Positions 8,298 to 16,320 are shown, counted from the first letter of the stretch. The stretch is DNA of 64,000 bases from Rhodococcus rhodochrous (GCF_900187265.1 NZ_LT906450.1:4021444-4085443); one strand, 5' to 3'. The notes: generated by a model not told the origin, from the sequence alone. Numbers and translations are program-made.

Positions 8298-8303
8298 ATA
8301 CCC
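8298..8303 (-). promoter_or_regulatory. SigF-like -10 for the SDR gene
   Basis: GGGTAT read on the minus strand, nine bases before the ATG at 8288. The -35 is weak (GTGA at 17 bases), so only the -10 and its position support it. Confidence 0.4.
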
Positions 8304-8358
8304 ACAGGCTGCACCGATATTCACGCCTGTTCACCCGGTTCGCACGGACCGGGAGGTC

Positions 8359-8384
8359 GTTTCTGTGCGGCTGAGAGAGGGTAA
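8359..8384 (+). promoter_or_regulatory. SigF-like promoter, leaderless
   Basis: GTTT (8359-8362), 16 bases, GGGTAA (8379-8384), then nine bases to the ATG at 8394. The spacing predicts a transcript that begins at or next to the start codon. Confidence 0.65.
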
Positions 8385-8393
8385 CCCCGGCGT

Positions 8394-9413
8394 ATGGCTC
8401 ATGAGACCCGGATGTGCGACGTGCACGACGCCCCGCTGCCCACGCCTCGCGGCCCCGTCTCCGCCGAGATCGTCGAGCGACTCGGCGGCCCGGTGGACGA
8501 TGCCGTGTGGGACGTCGCGACCGACGGCGCGGATGCCTACGGCGAGGACGTCCAACTCGCCCTGGCCGTTCTCTACGAGCTCCACTACCGCGGATTCGCG
8601 GGCGTCGACCCGGCCTGGGAATGGGCGCCGGGTCCTCTCGGGGTCCGGGCGCGTCTCGAGCGTATCTTCCTCGATCGTTTGCGTGCCGACGTCCCTGCCT
8701 CGGACGATCCGCAGGGTGTCCTCGAGGACCTGTGCCGTGAGCCGGACGATTCGTGGGGCGTCTCCCACGAGCTCGCTGCGAACGGCACGTGGGAGATGAT
8801 GCGCGAGTTCTTCGTCCATCGCTCGATCTACCACCTCAAGGAAGCCGACCCCCACGCCCTCGCGATCCCGCGCCTGTCCGGCCGTGCGAAGGCCGCGCTG
8901 GTCGCCGTCGAGTTCGACGAGTACGGCGGAGGGCGGGTCGAGCGTATGCACTCGCGGCTGTTCGCCGACCTGCTGCTCGCCGCCGGCCTGAAGGACGACT
9001 ATCTGGGCTATCTCGACGTCGTTCCCGCCGTCACCCTTGCGACGGTGAACTTCATGTCGTTGTGTGGTCTGCACCGCGCACATACGCCGATGCTGGTCGG
9101 GATGTTCGCCGCGGCCGAGATCACCACCGCCCCGAGCGCCCGGCGCATGGTCGAGGCCCTCGAACGTCTGGGTGCCGACGACGCGTGCGTCCTCTTCTAC
9201 TCCGAGCACATCGAGGCCGACGCCGTCCACGAGCTCGTCCTGCGGCACGACGTGGTGGGTTACATGCTCGAACAGGACCCTACTTGCGCGCAGGACATCT
9301 CGTTCGGCGCGCAGGCCATCGAGTTCCTCGAGGGCCGGCTCGGCAGTCATCTGCTGGGCAGCTGGGCCGCCGGTCGCAGCTCGCTCCTCACGTCGGCCGA
9401 GGCACCGGCCTGA
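8394..9413 (+). CDS. Iron-containing redox enzyme, haem-oxygenase-like fold
   Basis: The 339-residue protein is largely helical, with His/Glu-rich segments: WEMMREFFVHRSIYHLKEADPH (about residues 133-154), AALVAVEFDEYGG, MHSRLFADLLLAAGL and LFYSEHIEADAVHE. These fit the haem-oxygenase-like diiron (PF14518-type) family, whose ligands are such Glu/His residues. Substrate is unknown. It is transcribed from a SigF-like promoter and lies divergent from the SDR gene. A strong hairpin follows its stop. Confidence 0.75.
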   Translation: MAHETRMCDVHDAPLPTPRGPVSAEIVERLGGPVDDAVWDVATDGADAYGEDVQLALAVLYELHYRGFAGVDPAWEWAPGPLGVRARLERIFLDRLRADVPASDDPQGVLEDLCREPDDSWGVSHELAANGTWEMMREFFVHRSIYHLKEADPHALAIPRLSGRAKAALVAVEFDEYGGGRVERMHSRLFADLLLAAGLKDDYLGYLDVVPAVTLATVNFMSLCGLHRAHTPMLVGMFAAAEITTAPSARRMVEALERLGADDACVLFYSEHIEADAVHELVLRHDVVGYMLEQDPTCAQDISFGAQAIEFLEGRLGSHLLGSWAAGRSSLLTSAEAPA

Positions 9414-9432
9414 CCAAGCGGGTACGAGACAA

Positions 9433-9473
9433 CGAACGGAGCCCCTGGACAGTGTGTCCCGGGGCTCCGTTCG
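9433..9473. terminator. Strong hairpin terminator
   Basis: Thirteen-base arms CGAACGGAGCCCC / GGGGCTCCGTTCG, with a further five-base stem GGACA/TGTCC inside. It separates the convergent genes ending at 9413 and 9493. Confidence 0.8.
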
Positions 9474-9492
9474 TCGGTGCCGGAGTTCCGGC

Positions 9493-9765
9493 TCAGTCGA
9501 TGAGACCGGGTTCATGTGTGGGGGTACCACCGGATCCGCGCAGGCGACGTCGACGGAGGTTGAGAGCGGACATCACCACGCCGACGACGATGAGCACGAG
9601 CGCAGCGATGGCCCCGACGAGCACCCATCCCTCGAATCCGTCGCCCGCCGCGTAGAGGACGAGAGCGACGACGGCGATCCCTGCGAGGATGCAGGCGTAT
9701 CCGACCCAACCCGAAGCTCGGGACGCAGTGGTGGAAGCGTGAGCTCGATTCGATGGTTTCGTCAT
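9493..9765 (-). CDS. Two-helix mini membrane protein, paralogue of 5534-5755
   Basis: The 90-residue protein has a polar start (about residues 1-18), two membrane helices (about 20-40 and 46-68) with the linker GDGFEGWVLVGAI, and an Arg-rich then polar tail. The linker and helix order match the 73-residue protein at 5534-5755. The ATG at 9765 was chosen because a promoter-like GTTT-N16-CGGTAT lies just upstream and longer frames overlap it. Function is unknown; the promoter suggests membership of the general stress response. Confidence 0.7.
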   Translation of the reverse strand: MTKPSNRAHASTTASRASGWVGYACILAGIAVVALVLYAAGDGFEGWVLVGAIAALVLIVVGVVMSALNLRRRRLRGSGGTPTHEPGLID

Positions 9766-9773
9766 GGTCGTGG

Positions 9774-9799
9774 ATACCGCATCCGATCCTCCCCGAAAC
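9774..9799 (-). promoter_or_regulatory. SigF-like promoter of the mini membrane protein
   Basis: Minus strand: GTTT (9796-9799), 16 bases, CGGTAT (9774-9779), nine bases before the ATG's first base at 9765... the gap is 9766-9773. It differs from the best sites by one -10 base. Confidence 0.45.
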
Positions 9800-9844
9800 C
9801 ACGGGGAGGCAAGAGGGGAGCGGATGATTCTGCGCGGGAGAGTG

Positions 9845-10951
9845 TTACGGCGGGATCCGCCGGCCGATGGGCCCACGTTCGACGAGCGCGGCGAGTCGTT
9901 CCCGCGCGCTGCGCGGAGAGAGGACGGGGCTGTCGGTGCCCGTCGCACTGCGCATGCCGCGTACCGTCTCGGACCACACCTCGGGTCCGTCGTACTTCGG
10001 CGACCATCCGAGCTCCTCGCGGGCCCTGCTGCAGTCGAGCATCGGGCAGGTGTAGGCGAGGTCGATCCAACCGCCCTGCACCGGTTGCAGCCGTAGGCGC
10101 CAGGTCGCTTCGGCGAGCGCCGACAGACCCCATCGCGGCACCGGAATCGTCGGGCAGTCGAACGGAGCGGCGAAGTCCCGCGCCCCGACCGGTGTCGGTG
10201 CACCCAGGTTGAACGGGCCGGGCACCCGCCGTTCGAGCGCTGCGACCAGCGCGTCCGCGACATCGTCGGAATGTACGGCGGGGATCGTGAGCCGGTGGTC
10301 GATCGGGATCAGCGGCAGGTGGTTCGTGATGCCGGCGGGCACGAACTCGGGCAGCACGTAGCGTTCGAGACCCGAGCCGGAGACGAGCTGCCCGATGAAT
10401 CCCGGACGGAAACGGGTGAGGACGGGCGCCTTCGTGCCGGACTCGAAGTCGTCGAGGAATTTCTCCGCCGCGACCTTGTCGACGCTGTACACGCAGGTGG
10501 GTACACCTTCGCGCGTCCACGATTCGTCGACCTCCCGACCGTAGGCGCCGTCGGAGTACACGGCGGCGGAGGACATGTGGACCACGTGCTCGACACCGGC
10601 GTCGGCGGCGGCCGTCACGACGGCGCGGGTGCCGTCCACTGCCACCCGCCGGAGATAGTCACGACGGTGCGAGGGCTGGAATCCCCACGCCAGGTGCACG
10701 ACGGCGTCGGCCTCCGCGAAGATAGGCGTCAGGACCTCGGCGGCGTCGGGAGCCGCGAGATCCACGGCGCACCACCGTGCCGCCGCATACGGATCGCGCG
10801 CCGGGGGAATCCGGCGCGCGATCGCGACGATATCGAGTTGTGCGGGATGAGCGGCCAGCCGGCGCAGAAACGCCGTGCCGACATTTCCGCTCGCTCCGGT
10901 GACGACGATGCGTCGTGGCAGACCGGTTCGGGATGTGGAAGCCATCGGCAT
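9845..10951 (-). CDS. NAD-dependent epimerase/dehydratase family protein
   Basis: This extended SDR of about 368 residues starts with the Rossmann motif VTGASGNVG, followed by AVVHLAWGFQPSH, HMSSAAVYSDGA and the YSVDK active-site Tyr/Lys pair. Its C-terminus SPRSARERLAALVERGPIGR is variable in the family. ATG 10951 is used; ATG 10945 is equally possible. It follows dps on the same strand with a 25-base gap, so it is likely the second gene of a dps operon under the same stress promoter. Substrate (a nucleotide sugar or lipid-linked group) cannot be assigned. Confidence 0.8.
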   Translation of the reverse strand: MPMASTSRTGLPRRIVVTGASGNVGTAFLRRLAAHPAQLDIVAIARRIPPARDPYAAARWCAVDLAAPDAAEVLTPIFAEADAVVHLAWGFQPSHRRDYLRRVAVDGTRAVVTAAADAGVEHVVHMSSAAVYSDGAYGREVDESWTREGVPTCVYSVDKVAAEKFLDDFESGTKAPVLTRFRPGFIGQLVSGSGLERYVLPEFVPAGITNHLPLIPIDHRLTIPAVHSDDVADALVAALERRVPGPFNLGAPTPVGARDFAAPFDCPTIPVPRWGLSALAEATWRLRLQPVQGGWIDLAYTCPMLDCSRAREELGWSPKYDGPEVWSETVRGMRSATGTDSPVLSPRSARERLAALVERGPIGRRIPP

Positions 10952-10976
10952 CGCCGGTATCGTCCGAGCGTCCCGG

Positions 10977-11522
10977 TCAGCGGGCCGATTCCGCTGCGTC
11001 CTTCTCCGTCTGCGCATCGGCGTTCGGGAGAGTACCGGCAGCGTTCTCGAGGTGGGCGCGGACGAACCACTGGAACTTCTCCAGCTGGCCGGTCTGGCCG
11101 ATCAGGACGTCCTCGGTGATCGGGTCGAGCTTGCCGACCTCGTCGATCGCCTTGCGGTTGTCGGTGATGATGCCGTCGTAGACGAGGTCCAGCGCGGCGA
11201 GGTGCGCCTGCGCGGTGTCGCGGCCGACCGAGTAGTCGTCCCATGTGCGGTTCTTCTCGATGGCGCCGGGCGTGCCCTTGGGGGACGCACCGAGCGCGGC
11301 GATCCGCTCGGCGACCTCGTCCGCGTATCCACGCACGAGCTCGACCTGGGGGTCGATCATCTCGTGGACGCCGATGAAGTTCGGACCGACGACGTTCCAG
11401 TGGATGTGCTTCAGCGTGAGGTGCAGATCGTTGTAGGCACTCAGGCGCTCCTGGAGAATCTGCGCGGTGCGCGAGCCGTCGGCATCGCTCAGACCGGGAA
11501 CCGTGTAGCTCGAGTTCGACAT
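10977..11522 (-). CDS. dps: Dps-type DNA-protecting ferritin
   Basis: The 181-residue protein has the Dps ferroxidase signature LKHIHWNVVGPNFIGVHEMIDPQVELVRGYADEVAER (given here in two parts in the family: HWNV and HEMID...DEVAER). It forms dodecamers that oxidise and store iron and shield DNA. A strong ribosome-binding GGAGGAAG precedes ATG 11522. A GTTT-N17-GGGTAT promoter (11563-11589) places it under the stress sigma factor, as known for other actinobacteria. The C-terminus is rich in Glu, Asp and Ala. Confidence 0.93.
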   Translation of the reverse strand: MSNSSYTVPGLSDADGSRTAQILQERLSAYNDLHLTLKHIHWNVVGPNFIGVHEMIDPQVELVRGYADEVAERIAALGASPKGTPGAIEKNRTWDDYSVGRDTAQAHLAALDLVYDGIITDNRKAIDEVGKLDPITEDVLIGQTGQLEKFQWFVRAHLENAAGTLPNADAQTEKDAAESAR

Positions 11523-11562
11523 ATTCTTCCTCCAGAATGCTCGCGGGTGTGTCGGAGGGCGG

Positions 11563-11589
11563 ATACCCGAGATCCGGTGACATCCAAAC
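11563..11589 (-). promoter_or_regulatory. SigF-like promoter of dps
   Basis: Minus strand: GTTT (11586-11589), 17 bases, GGGTAT (11563-11568), about 40 bases before the dps start. The -10 is perfect; the spacer is one base longer than in the other sites. Confidence 0.65.
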
Positions 11590-11657
11590 ATCCGGGCGCA
11601 CCGAGCGACCCGTGACCTGCGTCGAAGAATTTCGTCCGAATTCGGCGAGTCACAAAC

Positions 11658-11683
11658 GTTTGGAAACGGACCAACCCGGTTAT
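11658..11683 (+). promoter_or_regulatory. SigF-like promoter of the DUF6131 gene
   Basis: GTTT (11658-11661), 16 bases, GGTTAT (11678-11683), one base off the GGGTAT consensus. It is divergent from the dps promoter about 70 bases away. Confidence 0.5.
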
Positions 11684-11740
11684 TCGTTCGCCGGGCACCG
11701 AAGCCTCCAGGTTTCGGTCATGACATACGAGGTGGCGACA

Positions 11741-11896
11741 ATGATCATTCTGGGTCTGATTCTGTTGGTGGTGGGGTTCTTCACCGGCATCTCGATTCTC
11801 ACCACACTCGGAGTGATACTCCTGGTGATCGGCGTGATCCTTGCGATCCTGGGCGCGACGGGCCGGGCGATCGGCGGACGCGCACACTGGTACTGA
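11741..11896 (+). CDS. DUF6131-like mini membrane protein
   Basis: The 51-residue protein is almost entirely two hydrophobic helices (MIILGLILLVVGFFTGISIL and TTLGVILLVIGVILAILG) with the short end GRAIGGRAHWY. This is the pattern of DUF6131 proteins of Rhodococcus and Mycobacterium. ATG 11741 is favoured by GAGGTGG six bases upstream and by family length; an ATG at 11720 would add seven residues. Function is unknown. It is divergent from dps and has its own stress-type promoter. Confidence 0.75.
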   Translation: MIILGLILLVVGFFTGISILTTLGVILLVIGVILAILGATGRAIGGRAHWY

Positions 11897-11911
11897 CCCC
11901 GATCGATCGTC

Positions 11912-11937
11912 CGTGCCGGAAGGAGACGTCCGGCACG
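11912..11937. terminator. Hairpin after the DUF6131 gene
   Basis: Nine-base arms CGTGCCGGA / TCCGGCACG with an eight-base loop, 15 bases after the stop at 11896. Confidence 0.65.
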
Positions 11938-11951
11938 AGACAGGACTGCGG

Positions 11952-11978
11952 ATCCCGGGTGCTCACAGCACCCGGGAT
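11952..11978. terminator. Second intergenic hairpin
   Basis: Twelve-base arms ATCCCGGGTGCT / AGCACCCGGGAT with a three-base loop, a very stable structure between convergent genes. Confidence 0.65.
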
Positions 11979-12050
11979 TCGTCGTTTCGGGACCTCCACG
12001 CACGGCCCCGCCCGGACAGGCGGATCGAGGAGCGGATCTCGGAACGACAT

Positions 12051-12082
12051 CCGGGCCGGCCCCTGTGCAGGGACCGGCCCGG
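12051..12082. terminator. Third intergenic hairpin
   Basis: Arms CCGGGCCGG / CCGGCCCGG extended by CCCT/AGGG after one mismatch. It lies just downstream of the CDGSH gene stop on the minus strand. Confidence 0.65.
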
Positions 12083-12103
12083 ATCGGCGGAGTCGCTCGG
12101 TGA

Positions 12104-12382
12104 CTACGTGTCAGTGCTCGCCGCGGCCTTCGGTGTCTCGGTGCTCGCCGCCTTCGGTGCACGGAGTGTGCGATGGCTGGTGTCGCAGAGGGGGTACAGG
12201 GCGCTGCGGTGACACCGGCACACGGCCACCACGAAACGGTCCGAGACCGTCTCGGCGCCGTCGTCCTCGACGATGCGCACCGGCCCCTCGACGAGGGTCG
12301 GCCCGCCCCTCACCTGACGCACGACTCGTGCTTCGCACTCTCCGTCGGCGGTGAGCTGCGTGATCTTCGGTGTCCTGCTCAC
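12104..12382 (-). CDS. CDGSH-type iron-sulfur protein
   Basis: The 92-residue protein carries C55-x-C57, P64, C66 and H70 in the string CRCHRSALYPLCDTSH, the three-Cys one-His [2Fe-2S] pattern of CDGSH (mitoNEET-like) domains. The usual Gly of CDGSH is Thr here. A 20-residue Ala/Lys/Thr-rich tail follows. Such proteins shuttle clusters or electrons. The gene lies four bases after the HemK-like methyltransferase on the same strand, so the pair is an operon transcribed from a SigF-like promoter. Confidence 0.85.
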   Translation of the reverse strand: MSRTPKITQLTADGECEARVVRQVRGGPTLVEGPVRIVEDDGAETVSDRFVVAVCRCHRSALYPLCDTSHRTLRAPKAASTETPKAAASTDT

Positions 12383-12386
12383 GTCC

Positions 12387-13073
12387 TCAACTCCTCGTGC
12401 GAGGACGGTCGGCGCGAACGACGACCACCTCCTCGGTCAGTGCCCCCGGCTCGGCCATCTGTGACGAGTACAGATAATCCGTGCGGCTGCGAAGGACCGG
12501 GCCGAAGGGGATACGACTGCGGGCGACGACGGACGCCTTGAGGTCCGCGTCGCGCAGCCGGGACAGTGTCGCTTCCACACCGGTGAACTCGGAGTGCACG
12601 ATCAGCGCGAATCCGCCGGGTGTGAGCAGCGTGGGAAGGCTGTCGCACAGGGGATCGAGAACACAGCGGCCGTCGGCGCCGGCATCCCAGCGCGGGTCGC
12701 GGTTCTCCCCGTCGCACGGAACGTAGGGCGGATTCGACAACACGACATCGAACGGACCGTGGCGCAGGGCCTCGTCCAGACCTCCCTGCCGGGCACGGAT
12801 CGGCAACCGGCGCGACCACGCGTTGACGCGGGCGCTGAACACGGCGCGCGGGTTGATGTCGAAGGCCGTCACCGACGAAGCACCGAGCATGGCGGCGTTC
12901 ACCGCCAGAAATCCCGTCCCGGTGCAGAAGTCGAGAACCTTCGCACCCTTCGTCCCGCCTGCGTCGGCAAGCGCGCCGGCGAGCAGGTACGAATCCTCCT
13001 GGGGGCGGTACACCCCCGGAAGGCGCCATACCCGCGTCGAATCCGATCCGTCCAGTGCCAGGGAAGCTGTCAC
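12387..13073 (-). CDS. HemK/PrmC-like methyltransferase
   Basis: The protein (228 residues from GTG 13073) has the SAM-binding motif VLDFCTGTGFLAVNAA and the substrate motif LSNPPYVP, which marks N5-glutamine and related amino-methyltransferases. It is shorter than PrmC (about 280) and lacks the helical N-terminal domain that recognises release factors, so a protein-glutamine target is not assured. GTG 13073 has GGTGG upstream; the frame stays open to 13241. It is cotranscribed with the CDGSH gene. Confidence 0.75.
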   Translation of the reverse strand: MTASLALDGSDSTRVWRLPGVYRPQEDSYLLAGALADAGGTKGAKVLDFCTGTGFLAVNAAMLGASSVTAFDINPRAVFSARVNAWSRRLPIRARQGGLDEALRHGPFDVVLSNPPYVPCDGENRDPRWDAGADGRCVLDPLCDSLPTLLTPGGFALIVHSEFTGVEATLSRLRDADLKASVVARSRIPFGPVLRSRTDYLYSSQMAEPGALTEEVVVVRADRPRTRS

Positions 13074-13155
13074 GTCACACCACCTCGGTATCTCGAGTTC
13101 GACGGCATCTCCACCACCCCGGGCCGAAGGCCCGGATCCGTCCGTTCGCGGGCGG

Positions 13156-13181
13156 ATACCCGCGCGATTCACGTGTGAAAC
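13156..13181 (-). promoter_or_regulatory. SigF-like promoter of the methyltransferase-CDGSH operon
   Basis: Minus strand: GTTT (13178-13181), 16 bases, GGGTAT (13156-13161), a perfect match to the shared pattern, about 80 bases before the GTG start. Confidence 0.7.
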
Positions 13182-13212
13182 ACGCCACCGATACGCGAGG
13201 GAGACCGGGTTG

Positions 13213-14805
13213 TCACGAGAACAGCACCCGGCGCGCGGCATTTCGCACGCGCCGGGTCACCGGAGCAGTGCGTTTCCGATCCGAGAGAGCGGCGTGAGCG
13301 GCGTTCCAGCCACCCATACCGTGGACTCCCCCGCCCGGATGGGCACCCGAACTGGCGAGATACACCCCTTCGACCGGGGTTCGCGGTCCGCCGAAACCGG
13401 GCGTGGGCCGCAGGAACAACTGCTGGTGGACCTGCGCGGTTCCACCGTTGACGGCGCCGCCGACGAGATTCGCGTTCGCCGCTTCGAGGTCGCCGGGACG
13501 CTGGACGTGCCGACCGACCACGCGCGCGCCGAAACCCGGTGCGTAGGCCTCGAGTTGCGCGTCGACGCGTTCGGCGAGGAGGTCGGCGGCCGCGTCGTCG
13601 GTGATCCCGCGCGGCAGATGCGTGTAGGCCCAGCAGCTTTCGGTGCCCTCCGGTGACCTCGTGGCGTCGGCCGTGGTCATCTGACCGAACAGCAGGAAGG
13701 GGGACTCGGGGACGACGCCGGTGGACAGATCGGCCGACCACCGGATCATCGCGTCCGTATCGGCACCGACGTGCACCGTTCCGGCGCCGCTCAACGACGG
13801 CGAACGCCACGGCACACGACCGTCGAGCGCGTAGTTCACCTTCACGACCGGGGTGTCCCATTCGAACTTGCGGATGTCGTCGAGTACCCGCGACCCGACC
13901 GCGTCGGCCGGGAGGAGTCGTGTGTACAGGGCCGGGGCCGAGGTGTCGGCGAGGACGGCGCGTCGCACCTTCACCCGTTCACCGCCGGCGGTCCGAACGG
14001 CGGAGACCTTCCCGCCCTGTACCTCCACGCCGACGACCGGCGAGTCGCACCGCAGCTGGGCTCCCGCCGAGGCGCCGCGGCGGACCAGCGCGTCTGTGAG
14101 CGCTCCTGCCCCGCCGACCGGCGCGGGGAATCCGACGTCCTGCGCGAGCATGGTGAGTATGTAGCCCATGACCCCGCTGCCGGGGGCCTCGGGCGGTGTG
14201 TCGGCGTGCATGGCATTGCCCAGGAGCAGCAGCCGCGCCGCCGAACCGCCGAACAGTTCGGCGGACATCCGGGTGACGGGCAGCGCCAGCATGCGCGCGT
14301 AACGCAGCAGATCACCCGTCTTCATGGTGCGCAGCAGGTCCATGGTGCCCCGGACGGGCGGGAACGGGCCGAGGAGCAGTTCGAGCAACGGGCCACGCAC
14401 CTGTTTCCACTGGTCGAACAACGCCAGCCACGCTTCCCCGTCACCGACGCAGCGACGCTCGAGGTCGGCCGCCGTGTCGGTGGGATCCGGAGAGACGACG
14501 ATCGCGTCCTCGTCGTCGGGGCCGAGCGGATGACCGAAGGCCTTCGGCGAACGCGCCCAGCGGAGGCCGTGCGACGCGAGGTCGAGAGCCTGGAAGGCCG
14601 GTGAGGCCACGCCGAGCGGATAGAACGCGCTGAACAGATCGGCGCAGTATCCCGGGTGGAGTTCCGCGCTGCGCACGGCTCCACCGGGTTCGGGTTGTTC
14701 CTCCAGCACGAGGACGTCCCATCCGGCGTCGGCGAGCACCGCGGCGGCAGTCAGACCGTTGGGTCCCGCGCCGATGACGACCGCATCGACCGTCGTGTCG
14801 CTCAT
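13213..14805 (-). CDS. Phytoene-desaturase-like FAD oxidoreductase
   Basis: The 530-residue protein begins with the FAD-binding GAGPNGLTAA motif (about residues 12-21). It ends with the CrtI-family C-terminal block GVYLASSGAHPGGGVHGMGGWNAAHAAL. The middle is typical of carotenoid desaturase/isomerase-like proteins and retinol-saturase-like relatives; the substrate is unknown because no other carotenoid genes are nearby. ATG 14805 overlaps the SRPBCC gene stop by four bases, so the two are coupled. The promoter belongs to that upstream gene. Confidence 0.8.
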   Translation of the reverse strand: MSDTTVDAVVIGAGPNGLTAAAVLADAGWDVLVLEEQPEPGGAVRSAELHPGYCADLFSAFYPLGVASPAFQALDLASHGLRWARSPKAFGHPLGPDDEDAIVVSPDPTDTAADLERRCVGDGEAWLALFDQWKQVRGPLLELLLGPFPPVRGTMDLLRTMKTGDLLRYARMLALPVTRMSAELFGGSAARLLLLGNAMHADTPPEAPGSGVMGYILTMLAQDVGFPAPVGGAGALTDALVRRGASAGAQLRCDSPVVGVEVQGGKVSAVRTAGGERVKVRRAVLADTSAPALYTRLLPADAVGSRVLDDIRKFEWDTPVVKVNYALDGRVPWRSPSLSGAGTVHVGADTDAMIRWSADLSTGVVPESPFLLFGQMTTADATRSPEGTESCWAYTHLPRGITDDAAADLLAERVDAQLEAYAPGFGARVVGRHVQRPGDLEAANANLVGGAVNGGTAQVHQQLFLRPTPGFGGPRTPVEGVYLASSGAHPGGGVHGMGGWNAAHAALSDRKRTAPVTRRVRNAARRVLFS

Positions 14806-15245
14806 TCGGTGGCGCCTTCGGCGAGCAGCACCAGCCGTCTCAGGCATTCCTGGTTCCGTGGCAACACCATTTCCTCCTGTACACGGTCAGGGACGAGGGC
14901 GTACGGCCCTTCGACGACGTGTTCGGCCATCGTGATGCGGGTGCCGCCGTCGTGGGTGGGTTCGAGCGAGATCGCGATCTCGGCCTTGCCGAACAGCCAG
15001 GCACGTGCGCGCAGCACCAGTTGCCGTTCGGGCACCACCGCGCGGACCTCGGTGTGGTCGTCGAGCAGGAGTGGCCACAGACCCACCGAATGGTGGATCC
15101 GGGTGTCCGTTCGCGGCCAGGCGGGGTCGACCGCGCGGATGCGGGACGCACCCACCACCCATGCCGCGTACCGCCAGCCGTCCGCGAGGATCTCCCACAC
15201 TCGCGCCGGCGCCACCGAAGTCTCGATCGTCGCGATCCTGGCCAT
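14802..15245 (-). CDS. SRPBCC (polyketide cyclase/START-like) protein
   Basis: The 147-residue protein starts MARIATIETSVAPARVWEIL and has the helix-grip strands VGASRIRAVDPAW and GGTRITMAEHVVEGP of the SRPBCC superfamily, which binds hydrophobic ligands in a deep cavity. It probably delivers or modifies the substrate of the coupled FAD oxidoreductase, an inference from the four-base overlap. A GTGT-N16-GGGTAT promoter lies upstream, facing away from the PfkB promoter. Confidence 0.75.
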   Translation of the reverse strand: MARIATIETSVAPARVWEILADGWRYAAWVVGASRIRAVDPAWPRTDTRIHHSVGLWPLLLDDHTEVRAVVPERQLVLRARAWLFGKAEIAISLEPTHDGGTRITMAEHVVEGPYALVPDRVQEEMVLPRNQECLRRLVLLAEGATE

Positions 15246-15290
15246 GCCCGCTCCTCATCTGCTGGACGACAGCTCGCTTGCGGCAGACGC

Positions 15291-15316
15291 ATACCCCGCT
15301 ACCGCAGGTGTCACAC
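15291..15316 (-). promoter_or_regulatory. SigF-like promoter of the SRPBCC-FAD operon
   Basis: Minus strand: GTGT (15313-15316), 16 bases, GGGTAT (15291-15296). It mirrors the divergent promoter at 15325-15350. Confidence 0.6.
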
Positions 15317-15324
15317 GACGCCGG

Positions 15325-15350
15325 GTGTCATCGCTGTTCGGAGGGGGTAT
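15325..15350 (+). promoter_or_regulatory. SigF-like promoter of the PfkB-SurE operon
   Basis: GTGT (15325-15328), 16 bases, GGGTAT (15345-15350), then ten bases to the ATG at 15361, so a leaderless message is likely. Confidence 0.65.
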
Positions 15351-15360
15351 CCGGGCGGGC

Positions 15361-16320
15361 ATGGAAGCCGAGCACACCCCCTCCTCCAACCCGTACGCCT
15401 TCGTCTTCGCGCCGTCCCCGCTCCTCACTGTGACACTCGAGAAGGCACCCGACGGAAGCACCGAGCTGCACGTCCATCCCGGCGGGCAGGGATTCTGGAT
15501 CGGCCGCATGGCGGCGACCCTGGGAATGGACGTGCATCTGTGCGGACCGTTCGGCGGCGAGTCCGGCACGATCCTCGTCGACATGATGAACCGCGAAGGC
15601 GTGACGGTGCACGCCGTGGAGACCGCGTCGCCCAACGGTTCCTATATCCACGACCGTCGCGAGGGCGAACGGAAGGAGATCGTGGAGATCGACCCGCCGG
15701 CGCTCACACGGCACGAGACCGACGATCTGTTCAGCGCGTCGCTGGCGTCGGCGATGTGCGCGAAGGTCGCGATGCTGGGCGGACCGCACTGCGACGACGC
15801 CGTGCCGACGGAGGTGTACACGCGGCTGTGCTCGGATCTGGGAGCCCTCGGTATCCCGGTCGTCGCCGACCTGTCCGGCCCCACCCTCGGTGCGGCCCTC
15901 GAAGGCGGGGTGACCGTGCTGAAGGTGAGCCACGAGGATCTCATCGAGGACGGTCGCGCGAAGTCCGAGGATCTCGACGATCTCATCGAGGCGATGCACC
16001 GTCTCCACGACGAAGGCGCCGCTTCGGTGGTGATCTCCCGCGCCGGCGATCCGGCGATCGCGCTGGACAACGGAACCGTCTGGGAGGTGGAGGCGCCCTC
16101 GGTGCAGACGGTGGACCACCACGGTGCCGGTGATTCGATGACCGCCGGCATCGCGTCGGCCTACGCCGCGGGCGCGAAGTTCGAGGACGCGCTGCGTCTC
16201 GGCGCCGCAGCAGGTGCGGTCAACGTCACGCGCCGCGGTCTGGCGACGGGGCACCGTGGCGCGGTGGAGAAGATGGCCGAGAAGGTGGAGGTCCGGAAGG
16301 TGAAGGGGAAGCGTTCATGA
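15361..16320 (+). CDS. PfkB-family sugar kinase (1-phosphofructokinase-like)
   Basis: The 319-residue protein has the PfkB signature near its end, DHHGAGDSMTAGI, with the catalytic Asp in GAGD. The N-terminal substrate motif is HPGGQGFWIGRMAATLG, in the tagatose-6-phosphate/1-phosphofructokinase branch. ATG 15361 is favoured by the promoter ten bases upstream; the frame is open further but overlaps the divergent gene. The stop overlaps surE by four bases. The true substrate, a sugar or sugar phosphate, is not deducible. Confidence 0.85.
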   Translation: MEAEHTPSSNPYAFVFAPSPLLTVTLEKAPDGSTELHVHPGGQGFWIGRMAATLGMDVHLCGPFGGESGTILVDMMNREGVTVHAVETASPNGSYIHDRREGERKEIVEIDPPALTRHETDDLFSASLASAMCAKVAMLGGPHCDDAVPTEVYTRLCSDLGALGIPVVADLSGPTLGAALEGGVTVLKVSHEDLIEDGRAKSEDLDDLIEAMHRLHDEGAASVVISRAGDPAIALDNGTVWEVEAPSVQTVDHHGAGDSMTAGIASAYAAGAKFEDALRLGAAAGAVNVTRRGLATGHRGAVEKMAEKVEVRKVKGKRS

